Of a DNA stretch of 64,000 bases, positions 51,206-61,801 are shown in pieces. The translations under genes were made by a program, and so were the position numbers. The notes beneath the pieces were generated by a model. The model searched no databases. It was not told the origin of the DNA and saw nothing but the letters and a program-made list of their open reading frames with translations. This DNA is from Allomuricauda sp. M10 (lineage in GTDB: Bacteria; Bacteroidota; Bacteroidia; Flavobacteriales; Flavobacteriaceae), in assembly GCF_020782875.1 (NCBI RefSeq), contig NZ_JAJGBN010000009.1:30497-94496 (forward strand), written 5' to 3'. The first letter of the stretch is position 1. Each line of letters opens with the position of its first letter.

Positions 51206-54200
51206 ATGTTCACAAACACTATTGAAAGAGTTAATTTCGCATCCGCTAAGAACATACCGGAATACCCGGATTTCTTGGACATTCAGATCAAATCATTTCA
51301 AGACTTTTTTCAGCTTGAAACCAAATCTGACGAAAGAGGGAACGAAGGTCTCTACAACACCTTCATGGAGAATTTTCCAATTACTGATACCAGAAACCAG
51401 TTTGTGCTGGAATTTTTGGATTACTTCATAGATCCACCACGTTATTCCATCCAAGAATGTATCGAGCGTGGACTTACCTATAGCGTTCCGTTAAAGGCAC
51501 GTCTTAAACTTTATTGTACCGATCCAGAACACGAAGATTTCGAGACCATCGTACAGGATGTGTACTTGGGTACCATTCCATACATGACCCCAAGTGGAAC
51601 ATTCGTGATCAATGGTGCCGAAAGGGTAGTGGTTTCCCAGTTGCACAGATCGCCCGGTGTTTTCTTTGGGCAATCTTTCCACGCAAACGGAACCAAATTG
51701 TACTCTGCAAGGGTAATCCCTTTCAAAGGATCTTGGATCGAATTTGCTACGGACATCAACGGTGTAATGTACGCCTATATTGACCGTAAGAAAAAATTAC
51801 CGGTAACCACCCTTTTCCGTGCCATCGGATTTGAAAGGGATAAGGATATTCTTGAGATCTTCGACCTTTCCGAAGAGATCAAGGTAACCAAAGCCGGACT
51901 ATCCCGAGTATTGGGCCGTAAATTGGCCGCTAGGGTGTTGAACACATGGCATGAGGATTTCGTTGACGAGGATACTGGAGAAGTAGTTTCCATCGAACGT
52001 AACGAAATCATCTTGGACCGTGATACTATTTTGGAAAAGGAGCATATAGATGAGATCATTGATGCCGATGTGAAGACCATTTTGCTTCACAAGGAGAACA
52101 ATGCACAGTCAGACTATGCCATTATCCACAATACATTGCAAAAAGACCCTACCAACTCTGAAAAAGAAGCGGTAGAGCACATCTATAGACAATTGCGTAA
52201 TGCCGAGCCGCCCGATGAGGAAACCGCTCGTGGCATTATCGAGAAATTGTTCTTCTCCGATCAGCGTTACTCTTTGGGTGAAGTTGGTCGTTACAGGATG
52301 AACAAGAAATTGGGCTTGGACATCGGTATGGACAAAGAAGTTCTTACCAAGGAAGACATCATCACCATTATCAAGTATTTGATCGAGTTGATCAACTCCA
52401 AAGCTGAGATCGATGATATCGACCACTTGTCCAACCGTCGTGTACGTACCGTTGGGGAACAATTGTCCCAGCAATTCGGAGTAGGTTTGGCCCGTATGGC
52501 CCGTACTATCCGTGAGCGTATGAACGTACGTGACAACGAAGTGTTTACCCCGATCGATTTGATCAACGCCAAGACGTTGTCTTCCGTAATCAACTCTTTC
52601 TTCGGTACCAACCAGTTGTCTCAGTTCATGGACCAGACCAACCCATTGGCGGAGATTACGCACAAGAGAAGATTGTCCGCATTGGGACCAGGTGGTCTTT
52701 CCCGTGAAAGAGCCGGTTTCGAGGTGCGTGACGTTCACTATACCCACTACGGAAGGTTGTGTCCAATCGAGACACCTGAAGGTCCGAACATTGGTTTGAT
52801 ATCTTCCTTGTCCGTATTTGCCAAAGTGAACAGCATGGGCTTCTTGGAAACTCCTTACCGCAAGGTGGCTGATGGTAAAGTGGATGTGAAAAACCACATT
52901 TACCTAAGCGCAGAGGAAGAAGAAGGAATGAAGATTGCCCAGGCCAACATTCCATTGGCCGATGATGGTACAATCGAGCGCGATAAGGTTATTGTTCGTG
53001 ACGAAGGTGACTTCCCAGTGGTTGATCCAGTGGAAGTAAACTATACCGACGTTGCCCCTAACCAGATTGCATCCATTTCTGCTTCCTTGATTCCTTTCTT
53101 GGAGCATGATGATGCGAACCGTGCGTTGATGGGATCGAACATGATGCGTCAGGCAGTTCCATTGTTGCGTCCAGAATCTCCGATCGTAGGTACTGGTTTG
53201 GAAAGACAAGTAGCTACCGACTCTAGGGTATTGATCAATGCCGAAGGAGATGGGGTTGTGGAATATGTGGATGCACAGAAAATTACCATTAAATATGACA
53301 GAACCGAGGAAGAGCGTTTGGTAAGCTTCGAAGAAGATTCCAAGACCTACGAATTGGTGAAGTTCAGAAAAACCAACCAAGGTACCAGCATCAACTTGAA
53401 ACCTATTGTTAGAAAAGGTGACAAGGTGAAAAAAGGTCAGGTACTTTGTGAAGGATATGCTACCGAAAAAGGGGAATTGGCCTTGGGTAGGAACATGAAG
53501 GTTGCCTTCATGCCTTGGAAAGGGTACAACTTCGAGGATGCGATCGTAATCTCTGAAAAAGTGGTTCGCGAAGACATCTTTACCTCCATCCACATTGATG
53601 AGTATGCCTTGGAAGTAAGGGATACCAAATTGGGTGCCGAGGAGTTGACCAATGATATTCCGAACGTATCCGAAGAAGCTACCAGGGATTTGGACGAGTA
53701 CGGTATGATCCGTATCGGTGCCGAAGTAAAACCTGGCGATATCTTGATCGGTAAGATCACTCCAAAAGGAGAATCAGATCCTACACCTGAAGAAAAACTG
53801 TTGCGTGCCATCTTTGGTGACAAGGCAGGGGATGTTAAGGATGCCTCTTTGAAAGCATCCCCATCCTTGAGCGGTGTTGTTATCGATAAGAAATTGTTCT
53901 CCCGTTCCATCAAGGATAAGAGAAAACGTTCCGAGGATAAAGAGGCCATCACCAGATTGGAGATGGACTACGAAGTGAAGTTCCAACAATTGAAGGATAT
54001 CCTTATCGAGAAATTGTTCGGTCTGATCAACGGTAAAACATCACAAGGTGTGATCAACGATTTGGGTGAAGAAGTACTTCCAAAAGGAAAGAAATACACC
54101 ATTAAAATGTTGAATGCTGTTGACGATTTCGCCCACTTGGTTGGTGGAAGCTGGACAACCGACGAGGATACAAACGAATTGGTGGCCGATCTTTTGCACA

Positions 54201-55015
54201 ACTATAAGATCAAGTTGAACGACATTCAAGGGAACTTGAGAAGGGATAAATTCACGATTTCCGTGGGTGATGAACTTCCAGCAGGTATCATGAAGTTGGC
54301 CAAAGTGTATATCGCCAAAAAACGTAAGTTGAAAGTTGGTGATAAAATGGCAGGTCGTCATGGTAACAAAGGTATCGTGGCCCGTATCGTCCGTCAGGAA
54401 GATATGCCGTTCTTGGAAGATGGAACCCCAGTGGATATCGTTTTGAACCCACTAGGTGTGCCTTCAAGGATGAACATTGGTCAGATCTACGAAACCGTTT
54501 TGGGTTGGGCAGGTTTGAAATTGGGCCAAAAATATGGTACCCCAATTTTTGATGGTGCTACCTTGGACGAGATCAACGAGCTTACCGACAAAGCCGGTGT
54601 ACCAAGATTTGGACATACACACCTTTATGATGGTGGAACAGGTCAACGTTTTGACCAAGCTGCTACCGTTGGTGTGATCTATATGTTGAAATTGGGCCAC
54701 ATGGTGGATGATAAGATGCACGCACGTTCCATCGGACCATACTCATTGATCACACAACAACCATTGGGTGGTAAGGCCCAGTTTGGTGGTCAGCGTTTTG
54801 GTGAGATGGAGGTATGGGCATTGGAAGCCTATGGTGCTTCATCTACCCTTAGAGAAATTTTGACGGTGAAGTCCGACGACGTGATCGGAAGGGCCAAGAC
54901 CTATGAATCCATTGTGAAAGGCGAGACCATGCCAGAACCTGGATTGCCAGAATCTTTCAACGTATTGATGCACGAGCTTAAAGGATTAGGCTTGGATATC
55001 AGATTGGAAGAGTAG
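51206..55015 (+). CDS. rpoB: DNA-directed RNA polymerase subunit beta
   Basis: A 1269-residue catalytic subunit. The rifampicin region is at about residues 470-530 ([40 protein letters not shown]). [17 protein letters not shown] follows. C-terminal motifs: [18 protein letters not shown] and the end [20 protein letters not shown]. Ser, Asp and His at the classic rifampicin positions look wild type ([15 protein letters not shown]). The 190-residue spread between conserved blocks is as in other Bacteroidota. 39 nt precede rpoC. Confidence 0.99.
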   Translation: MFTNTIERVNFASAKNIPEYPDFLDIQIKSFQDFFQLETKSDERGNEGLYNTFMENFPITDTRNQFVLEFLDYFIDPPRYSIQECIERGLTYSVPLKARLKLYCTDPEHEDFETIVQDVYLGTIPYMTPSGTFVINGAERVVVSQLHRSPGVFFGQSFHANGTKLYSARVIPFKGSWIEFATDINGVMYAYIDRKKKLPVTTLFRAIGFERDKDILEIFDLSEEIKVTKAGLSRVLGRKLAARVLNTWHEDFVDEDTGEVVSIERNEIILDRDTILEKEHIDEIIDADVKTILLHKENNAQSDYAIIHNTLQKDPTNSEKEAVEHIYRQLRNAEPPDEETARGIIEKLFFSDQRYSLGEVGRYRMNKKLGLDIGMDKEVLTKEDIITIIKYLIELINSKAEIDDIDHLSNRRVRTVGEQLSQQFGVGLARMARTIRERMNVRDNEVFTPIDLINAKTLSSVINSFFGTNQLSQFMDQTNPLAEITHKRRLSALGPGGLSRERAGFEVRDVHYTHYGRLCPIETPEGPNIGLISSLSVFAKVNSMGFLETPYRKVADGKVDVKNHIYLSAEEEEGMKIAQANIPLADDGTIERDKVIVRDEGDFPVVDPVEVNYTDVAPNQIASISASLIPFLEHDDANRALMGSNMMRQAVPLLRPESPIVGTGLERQVATDSRVLINAEGDGVVEYVDAQKITIKYDRTEEERLVSFEEDSKTYELVKFRKTNQGTSINLKPIVRKGDKVKKGQVLCEGYATEKGELALGRNMKVAFMPWKGYNFEDAIVISEKVVREDIFTSIHIDEYALEVRDTKLGAEELTNDIPNVSEEATRDLDEYGMIRIGAEVKPGDILIGKITPKGESDPTPEEKLLRAIFGDKAGDVKDASLKASPSLSGVVIDKKLFSRSIKDKRKRSEDKEAITRLEMDYEVKFQQLKDILIEKLFGLINGKTSQGVINDLGEEVLPKGKKYTIKMLNAVDDFAHLVGGSWTTDEDTNELVADLLHNYKIKLNDIQGNLRRDKFTISVGDELPAGIMKLAKVYIAKKRKLKVGDKMAGRHGNKGIVARIVRQEDMPFLEDGTPVDIVLNPLGVPSRMNIGQIYETVLGWAGLKLGQKYGTPIFDGATLDEINELTDKAGVPRFGHTHLYDGGTGQRFDQAATVGVIYMLKLGHMVDDKMHARSIGPYSLITQQPLGGKAQFGGQRFGEMEVWALEAYGASSTLREILTVKSDDVIGRAKTYESIVKGETMPEPGLPESFNVLMHELKGLGLDIRLEE

Positions 55016-55054
55016 AACACTATATTACATTAATTATATCATCACCATATTGTT

Positions 55055-58000
55055 ATGGCTAGAATAAAAGACAATAACGCACCAAAAAGGTTCAACAAAA
55101 TCTCCATCGGATTGGCTTCTCCAGAGTCTATCTTGGCCGAGTCCCGTGGCGAGGTGTTGAAGCCTGAAACCATTAACTATAGAACGCACAAACCTGAGCG
55201 TGATGGATTGTTCTGCGAGCGTATTTTTGGTCCAGTAAAAGACTATGAGTGTGCCTGTGGTAAATACAAGCGTATCCGTTATCGTGGTATTGTGTGCGAC
55301 CGTTGTGGTGTTGAAGTAACAGAGAAAAAAGTTCGTAGGGACCGTGTAGGGCATATCAACCTAGTGGTTCCTGTGGCTCACATCTGGTACTTCCGTTCAT
55401 TGCCGAATAAGATTGGATACCTTTTGGGATTGCCTTCCAAAAAGTTGGACATGATCATTTACTATGAAAGGTATGTGGTTATCCAACCAGGTATTGCCAA
55501 AGGTCCAGAAGGTGAGGAAATCCATAAATTGGACTTCTTGACCGAAGAGGAATATTTGAACATTTTGGAATCTATTCCAACTGAAAACCAGTATTTGGAA
55601 GATAACGACCCCAATAAGTTCATCGCTAAAATGGGTGCCGAGTGTTTGATCGACCTTTTGGCTCGTATCGATTTGGAACAATTGTCGTACGAACTACGTC
55701 ACAAAGCCAACACCGAAACTTCCAAGCAGCGTAAGACCGAAGCCTTGAAACGTCTTCAGGTGGTTGAGGCCCTTCGTGAGTCTCAGGACAACAGGGAAAA
55801 CAGACCCGAGTGGATGATCATGAAGGTGATTCCTGTTATCCCACCAGAATTGCGTCCGTTGGTGCCATTGGATGGTGGTCGTTTTGCCACTTCCGATTTG
55901 AACGATTTGTACAGACGAGTGATCATCCGTAACAACCGTTTGAAGCGTTTGATGGAGATCAAGGCACCAGAGGTGATCTTGCGTAACGAAAAACGTATGC
56001 TTCAGGAAGCTGTGGATTCGTTGTTCGATAACACAAGAAAGGCATCTGCGGTTAAAACTGAATCCAATAGACCATTGAAATCCCTTTCTGATTCCTTGAA
56101 AGGTAAACAAGGTCGTTTCCGTCAAAACCTTTTGGGTAAACGTGTGGATTATTCCGCTCGTTCGGTAATCGTCGTTGGACCGGAAATGAAATTGTACGAA
56201 TGTGGTCTTCCAAAGGACATGGCGGCCGAGCTTTACAAACCGTTCATCATCCGTAAGTTGATCGAAAGGGGTATTGTAAAGACCGTTAAATCTGCCAAAA
56301 AGATCATTGACAAGAAGGAGCCTGTAGTATGGGATATCCTTGAAAACGTCCTAAAAGGACACCCTGTATTGTTGAACCGGGCCCCCACATTGCACCGATT
56401 GGGTATCCAAGCGTTCCAGCCTAAACTTATTGAAGGTAAGGCGATCCGTTTGCACCCATTGGCCTGTACCGCATTTAACGCGGATTTTGATGGGGACCAG
56501 ATGGCAGTTCACTTGCCATTGGGGCCAGAGGCCATTTTGGAAGCGCAATTGTTGATGTTGGCTTCACAGAACATCCTTAACCCTGCCAACGGTTCTCCGA
56601 TCACCGTACCTTCCCAGGACATGGTTTTGGGTCTGTACTACATGACCAAAGAGAAAAGATCTACTCCAGAGGAGCCTGTTGCAGGTGAAGGGTTGACCTT
56701 CTACTCCCCAGAGGAAGTGGAAATTGCCTTCAATGAAAAGAAAGTGGCCTTGAACGCCATCATTAAGGTAAGGACCAAAGATTTCAACGAAGCTGGTGAA
56801 TTGGTGACCAAGATCATCGAAACCACAGTAGGTCGTGTATTGTTCAACACTGTTGTTCCAGAACAAGCAGGATACATCAATACCGTATTGAACAAGAAAG
56901 CCCTTAGAAACATTATCGGGGACATTCTTGCGGTAACCGATGTGCCTACCACTGCCGATTTCTTGGATAAGATCAAATCCATGGGATATGATTTCGCTTT
57001 CAAAGGAGGTCTGTCCTTCAGTTTGGGAGATATCATCATTCCAAAGGAAAAACATGAAATGATCGCCGAGGCCAATGAGCAGGTTGATGGTATCATGATG
57101 AACTATAACATGGGTCTTATCACCAACAACGAACGATACAACCAAGTAATCGACGTTTGGACCTCTACCAACGCCATGTTGACCGAATTGGCCATGAAGC
57201 GTATCCGTGAGGACAAACAAGGATTCAACTCTGTATATATGATGTTGGATTCCGGTGCGAGGGGTTCTAAAGAACAGATTCGTCAGTTGACCGGTATGCG
57301 TGGTTTGATGGCCAAGCCTAAAAAATCGACTGCTGGTGGTGGAGAGATTATTGAAAACCCGATCCTTTCCAACTTTAAGGAAGGATTGTCCATCTTGGAA
57401 TACTTTATCTCAACCCACGGTGCTCGTAAAGGTCTTGCGGATACCGCTTTGAAAACTGCGGATGCTGGTTACTTGACCAGACGTTTGGTGGATGTATCCC
57501 AAGACGTGATCATCAACATTGAGGATTGCGGTACGTTGCGTGGTATTGAGGTAGAAGCCTTGAAAAAGAATGAGGAAATCGTAGAATCCCTAGGTGAAAG
57601 AATCTTGGGTAGGGTTTCCCTTCATGATGTATATAACCCATTGACCGAGGAGTTGATCTTGAGGGCCGGCCAGGAAATTTCCGAAGCCGACGTGAGAAAG
57701 GTAGAAGCTGCTCCTATCGAGAAAGTGGAAGTGCGTTCAGCATTGACCTGTGAGGCTGCCCAAGGTATCTGTGCCAAATGTTATGGTAGAAACCTTGCTA
57801 CCAACAAAATGGTACAGCGCGGTGAGGCCGTTGGTGTGGTTGCTGCACAATCCATCGGGGAACCAGGTACACAGTTGACATTGCGTACCTTCCACGTGGG
57901 TGGTATTGCCGGTAACATTTCTGAGGATAGCCGTTTGGAATCCAAATTTGATGGTATTGCCGAAATCGAAGACCTTAGGATGGTGGAAGGTGAGAACAAT

Positions 58001-59353
58001 GAAGGTAACAAAACCAACATTGTAATCTCTAGGACTACCGAAATCAAGATCATCGATGCCAAGACCGGAATTACGTTGAGTACCAACAACATTCCTTATG
58101 GTTCGCAATTGTTCGTGAAGGACGGGGAGAAAATCACTAGAGGTACCGTGATTTGTCAGTGGGACCCTTATAACGGTGTTATCGTTTCCGAGTTCACAGG
58201 ACAGATCGCATACGAGAATATTGAGCAGGGTATGACCTATCAGGTTGAAATCGACGAACAGACCGGTTTCCAAGAAAAGGTTATCTCCGAATCAAGGAAC
58301 AAGCGTTTGATCCCTACCCTTTTGATCAAAGACGGTAAAGGAGAAACCATACGTTCATACAACTTGCCTGTTGGTTCACACTTGATGGTGGACGACGGTG
58401 AAAAGATCAAAGAAGGTAAGATTTTGGTGAAAATCCCACGTAAATCTGCCAAGGCAGGGGATATCACCGGTGGTCTTCCAAGGGTAACCGAGCTTTTCGA
58501 AGCAAGGAACCCATCTAACCCAGCTGTGGTAACTGAAATCGACGGTGTGGTATCCTTCGGTAAGATCAAACGTGGTAATCGTGAGATCGTTATCGAGTCC
58601 AAAACTGGAGAGTTGAAGAAGTACTTGGTGAAACTTTCCAACCAGATCTTGGTTCAGGAAAACGACTACGTACGTGCCGGTATGGCCTTGTCCGACGGTT
58701 CTATCACCCCAGAGGATATCTTGGCGATCAAAGGACCATCTGCGGTACAACAATACTTGGTGAACGAAGTTCAGGAAGTATACCGTTTACAAGGTGTGAA
58801 GATCAACGACAAGCACTTTGAGGTTGTGGTTAGACAGATGATGCGCAAGGTACAGATCGAGGATCCAGGAGATACCATCTTCTTGGAGAACCAATTGGTG
58901 CACAAAGACGACTTCATCCATGAGAACGATGAGATCTTCGGTAAGAAGGTTGTGGAAGATGCAGGGGATTCCGAAAGGTTGAAACCGGGTCAGATCGTAA
59001 CTGCCCGTCAACTTAGGGACGAGAACTCTATCCTTAAGAGAGAGGACAAGACCTTGGTTACTGCAAGGGATGCGGTAGCTGCTACGGCTACTCCGATCCT
59101 TCAAGGTATCACAAGGGCATCGTTGCAGACCAAGTCATTCATCTCTGCTGCGTCGTTCCAGGAGACTACCAAAGTATTGAACGAAGCCGCTGTAAACGGT
59201 AAGGTTGATGGTTTGGAAGGATTGAAGGAGAACGTGATCGTTGGACACAAGATTCCTGCCGGTACCGGTATGAGGGATTATGACAGTATCATCGTTGGCT
59301 CGAAAGAGGAATATGATGAGATCATGGCCCGAAAAGAGGAATTCAAATTCTAA
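55055..59353 (+). CDS. rpoC: DNA-directed RNA polymerase subunit beta'
   Basis: A 1432-residue subunit. N-terminal zinc site [20 protein letters not shown], clamp and lid ([20 protein letters not shown]), catalytic magnesium site [12 protein letters not shown], bridge helix and trigger-loop region ([20 protein letters not shown]), second zinc site [14 protein letters not shown] with the fourth Cys upstream, and the C-terminal [10 protein letters not shown]. All motifs are intact. A terminator follows at once. Confidence 0.99.
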   Translation: MARIKDNNAPKRFNKISIGLASPESILAESRGEVLKPETINYRTHKPERDGLFCERIFGPVKDYECACGKYKRIRYRGIVCDRCGVEVTEKKVRRDRVGHINLVVPVAHIWYFRSLPNKIGYLLGLPSKKLDMIIYYERYVVIQPGIAKGPEGEEIHKLDFLTEEEYLNILESIPTENQYLEDNDPNKFIAKMGAECLIDLLARIDLEQLSYELRHKANTETSKQRKTEALKRLQVVEALRESQDNRENRPEWMIMKVIPVIPPELRPLVPLDGGRFATSDLNDLYRRVIIRNNRLKRLMEIKAPEVILRNEKRMLQEAVDSLFDNTRKASAVKTESNRPLKSLSDSLKGKQGRFRQNLLGKRVDYSARSVIVVGPEMKLYECGLPKDMAAELYKPFIIRKLIERGIVKTVKSAKKIIDKKEPVVWDILENVLKGHPVLLNRAPTLHRLGIQAFQPKLIEGKAIRLHPLACTAFNADFDGDQMAVHLPLGPEAILEAQLLMLASQNILNPANGSPITVPSQDMVLGLYYMTKEKRSTPEEPVAGEGLTFYSPEEVEIAFNEKKVALNAIIKVRTKDFNEAGELVTKIIETTVGRVLFNTVVPEQAGYINTVLNKKALRNIIGDILAVTDVPTTADFLDKIKSMGYDFAFKGGLSFSLGDIIIPKEKHEMIAEANEQVDGIMMNYNMGLITNNERYNQVIDVWTSTNAMLTELAMKRIREDKQGFNSVYMMLDSGARGSKEQIRQLTGMRGLMAKPKKSTAGGGEIIENPILSNFKEGLSILEYFISTHGARKGLADTALKTADAGYLTRRLVDVSQDVIINIEDCGTLRGIEVEALKKNEEIVESLGERILGRVSLHDVYNPLTEELILRAGQEISEADVRKVEAAPIEKVEVRSALTCEAAQGICAKCYGRNLATNKMVQRGEAVGVVAAQSIGEPGTQLTLRTFHVGGIAGNISEDSRLESKFDGIAEIEDLRMVEGENNEGNKTNIVISRTTEIKIIDAKTGITLSTNNIPYGSQLFVKDGEKITRGTVICQWDPYNGVIVSEFTGQIAYENIEQGMTYQVEIDEQTGFQEKVISESRNKRLIPTLLIKDGKGETIRSYNLPVGSHLMVDDGEKIKEGKILVKIPRKSAKAGDITGGLPRVTELFEARNPSNPAVVTEIDGVVSFGKIKRGNREIVIESKTGELKKYLVKLSNQILVQENDYVRAGMALSDGSITPEDILAIKGPSAVQQYLVNEVQEVYRLQGVKINDKHFEVVVRQMMRKVQIEDPGDTIFLENQLVHKDDFIHENDEIFGKKVVEDAGDSERLKPGQIVTARQLRDENSILKREDKTLVTARDAVAATATPILQGITRASLQTKSFISAASFQETTKVLNEAAVNGKVDGLEGLKENVIVGHKIPAGTGMRDYDSIIVGSKEEYDEIMARKEEFKF

Positions 59354-59362
59354 ATAAAAACG

Positions 59363-59392
59363 AAACCCTGGCCAAACAGTCAGGGTTTTTTT
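59363..59392 (+). terminator. Terminator of rpoBC
   Basis: AAACCCTG (59363-59370) and CAGGGTTT (59381-59388) form an 8-bp perfect stem with a 10-nt loop, running into seven T. It ends 10 nt after the rpoC stop. Confidence 0.85.
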
Positions 59393-59411
59393 ATGCTTAA
59401 CAATTATTTTT

Positions 59412-59723
59412 ATGGCTGATCAGAACCAAAATCAAAAACAGATCAATATAGAATTGGATGAAAAAACCGCCGAGGGAACCTATTCCAATTTGGCGATCAT
59501 CAATCATTCCGTGTCAGAATTTGTGGTCGATTTTATTAGTTTGATGCCGGGTGCGCCCAAGGCAAAAGTGAAAAGCCGCATCATTCTTACCCCTCAACAT
59601 GCCAAGAAATTCTTGAAGGCTTTGAATGAAAACGTAGCCCGATTTGAAAAGGCCCATGGGACCATCAAGGATTACGAACAACCGGCCATTCCATTGAATT
59701 TCGGCCCAACTGGCGAAGCTTAA
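59412..59723 (+). CDS. DUF3467 domain-containing protein
   Basis: A 103-residue small soluble protein. The core GTYSNLAIINHSVSEFVVDF and PKAKVKSRIILTPQHAKKFL is the DUF3467 domain. A homologue follows rpoC in many Bacteroidota, so its position is conserved, but its function is not known to me. The rpoC terminator lies between, so it may depend on read-through or an unseen promoter. Confidence 0.88.
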   Translation: MADQNQNQKQINIELDEKTAEGTYSNLAIINHSVSEFVVDFISLMPGAPKAKVKSRIILTPQHAKKFLKALNENVARFEKAHGTIKDYEQPAIPLNFGPTGEA

Positions 59724-59735
59724 AACGTATTCAAT

Positions 59736-59812
59736 TGTCAGTTCGAGCGCAGTCGGGAACCGCCGAGAGATGAACAACTTTGGTCAACATCTCGACTTCG
59801 CTCGATGTGACA
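59736..59812. repeat. GAGCGnAGTCGA-family element after the DUF3467 gene
   Basis: A 77-bp element: left arm TGTCAGTTCGAGCGCAGTCG, right arm CTCGACTTCGCTCGATGTGACA in part, outer ends TGTCA/TGACA. This is the best intergenic reference copy for the in-gene copies at 24811 and 29255. Confidence 0.8.
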
Positions 59813-59819
59813 TTGTCGC

Positions 59820-61412
59820 TTACTCAAATTCCGAAGTGTAGTGCAGTTTTACCGAGGGGTATTTTTGTTGTGTCATCTGCAATGAAAATTGCGAATCGGC
59901 CAAAAATACCAACTGCCCTCTTTTATCAGTGGCCAGGAATTTTTGTTTTACCCGCTTGAACTCGGCAAATTCCTCATTGTTTTTGTCCGTTGGTTCCACC
60001 CAACAGGCTTTGTATACCGGGAAATTTTCATAAGTACATTTGGCACCATATTCGTGTTCCAAGCGGTATTGGATAACTTCGTATTGTAGTGCGCCGACCG
60101 TTCCTATGACCTTCCTTCCGTTCAGTTCCAACGTAAACAGCTGGGCCACACCTTCATCCATCAACTGGTCAATACCCTTGAACAATTGCTTTGCCTTCAT
60201 CGGGTCAGCATTGTTAATATACCTAAAATGCTCAGGAGAGAAACTTGGAATGCCCTTGTAATGTAATTTTTCACCACTGGTAAGGGTATCCCCGATCTTA
60301 AAGTTGCCCGTATCGTGAAGTCCAACAATATCCCCGGGAAATGAAATATCCACAATCTCCTTCTTTTCAGCAAAAAAGGCATTGGGACTGGAAAACTTCA
60401 AGTTTTTATCTTGACGTACATGCAAGTAGGGAATGTTCCTTTCAAAAGTACCGGATACCACTTTTACGAATGCCAAACGGTCACGGTGTTTGGGGTCCAT
60501 GTTTGCATGGATCTTGAACACAAATCCAGAGAATTCCTTTTCATTTGCCTTGACCAATCGTTCCTCTGCCATTTTAGGCCTAGGGGAAGGAGCAATGTCA
60601 ATAAAGCAATCCAAAAGCTCGCGTACCCCAAAATTGTTCAAGGCAGAACCGAAGAAAACAGGTTGAAGTTCTCCTTTTAAATAGGCATCCTTGTCAAATT
60701 CAGGGTAAACACCACTGACCAATTCCAAGTTGTCACGAAGGTTTTGGGCCGCCTTGGTACCGATTATTTTTTCAAGTTCAGGACTTTCAATATCATCAAA
60801 GGCGATAGTTTCCTCAATATTCTTTTTGCTGCTACCGCTAAATAAGTTGATATTTTTCTCGTAGATGTTGTAGATACCTTTAAAATCGTATCCCATCCCG
60901 ATAGGAAAACTCAACGGGGTCACGGTAAGGTTCAGCTTTTGTTCCACCTCGTCCAAAAGGTCAAAAGCATCCTTACCCTCTCGGTCTAATTTGTTGATGA
61001 AGACAATCATGGGGATGTTTCGCATGCGGCATACTTCCACCAATTTTTCGGTCTGTTCTTCCACGCCTTTTGCTACATCTATCACCACGATCACACTATC
61101 AACAGCAGTCAGGGTCCTGAAGGTGTCCTCTGCAAAATCCTTGTGTCCTGGGGTATCCAAGATGTTGATTTTCTTATCTTTATAAATGAATGCCAGTACC
61201 GATGTAGCCACAGAGATCCCCCTTTGGCGCTCAATTTCCATAAAGTCACTAGTGGCCGATTTCTTGATCTTGTTGCTCTTTACCGCTCCAGCTTCTTGTA
61301 TGGCACCACCGAACAAAAGTAGTTTTTCGGTAAGGGTTGTCTTTCCGGCATCGGGGTGGGAGATAATCCCAAAGGTTCTTCTTCTTGCTATTTCCCTTTC
61401 AAAATCCATCAT
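59820..61412 (-). CDS. prfC: Peptide chain release factor 3
   Basis: A GTPase that recycles RF1/RF2 after termination. The 530-residue protein starts MMDFEREIARRRTFGIISHP. G1 is HPDAGKTT, then RQRGISVATSV, DTPGHKDFAEDT and NKLDREGKD. The domain II/III core is KMQANMDPKHRDR-like (FKIHANMDPKHRDRLAFVKV), unlike EF-G. An upstream-extended frame to 61565 is rejected: a TATTTTTG box lies at 61432-61425, inside that extension, and would start transcription about 7 nt before the chosen ATG. Confidence 0.95.
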   Translation of the reverse strand: MMDFEREIARRRTFGIISHPDAGKTTLTEKLLLFGGAIQEAGAVKSNKIKKSATSDFMEIERQRGISVATSVLAFIYKDKKINILDTPGHKDFAEDTFRTLTAVDSVIVVIDVAKGVEEQTEKLVEVCRMRNIPMIVFINKLDREGKDAFDLLDEVEQKLNLTVTPLSFPIGMGYDFKGIYNIYEKNINLFSGSSKKNIEETIAFDDIESPELEKIIGTKAAQNLRDNLELVSGVYPEFDKDAYLKGELQPVFFGSALNNFGVRELLDCFIDIAPSPRPKMAEERLVKANEKEFSGFVFKIHANMDPKHRDRLAFVKVVSGTFERNIPYLHVRQDKNLKFSSPNAFFAEKKEIVDISFPGDIVGLHDTGNFKIGDTLTSGEKLHYKGIPSFSPEHFRYINNADPMKAKQLFKGIDQLMDEGVAQLFTLELNGRKVIGTVGALQYEVIQYRLEHEYGAKCTYENFPVYKACWVEPTDKNNEEFAEFKRVKQKFLATDKRGQLVFLADSQFSLQMTQQKYPSVKLHYTSEFE

Positions 61413-61801
61413 CAAAAATTTCGGCAAAAATAGGGTAATTATCTGTTTTGGGCCACATTTATGATGGGATTGGAAATTGTTGATATTATTGGGAAAAAAT
61501 AGGCCCTTCAAATTCTCCAAAACCAAAAAGTGGAGTAATTTTCCCCTGTTTTTGTTCTTTCTCAAAAGATGCCCCCGCTTATCTTTTTGTTACAGTAGCA
61601 GATATGGTCAATAATGATGATGAAAATGCCTTTTATCGATTAAAATAGGCAGTGAGCGTCAAATGCTTTAAATATGTGACGAAATTGAGAAGTGGCGTGT
61701 CGAAAGCACAAGAACACTTAGAATAAACAAGAAACCCCAATTTCTTACTCGTACGGGAACCTATAATGCCATGGTGATCAGTTGACCAAAACTTATCATT
61801 T
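61413..61801. other. Non-coding gap between prfC and the adhesin gene
   Basis: 389 nt divergent gap. It holds the prfC -7 box TATTTTTG (minus, 61432-61425). No gene-like frame was found; the longest plus-strand start here is a 14-codon frame at about 61610. No clear promoter for the adhesin gene was recognised; an in-frame TGA at 61775 sets the lower limit of its coding region. Confidence 0.5.

Noticed and set aside
52109..52897. 262-residue minus-strand frame over rpoB
   Set aside because: Antisense shadow; rpoB is unmistakable on the plus strand.
61413..61565. N-terminal extension of prfC
   Set aside because: A TATTTTTG promoter box lies inside it and the extra 51 residues have no family match.
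61618..61662. 14-codon open frame upstream of the adhesin gene
   Set aside because: Too short, without promoter or conserved features; could occur by chance.
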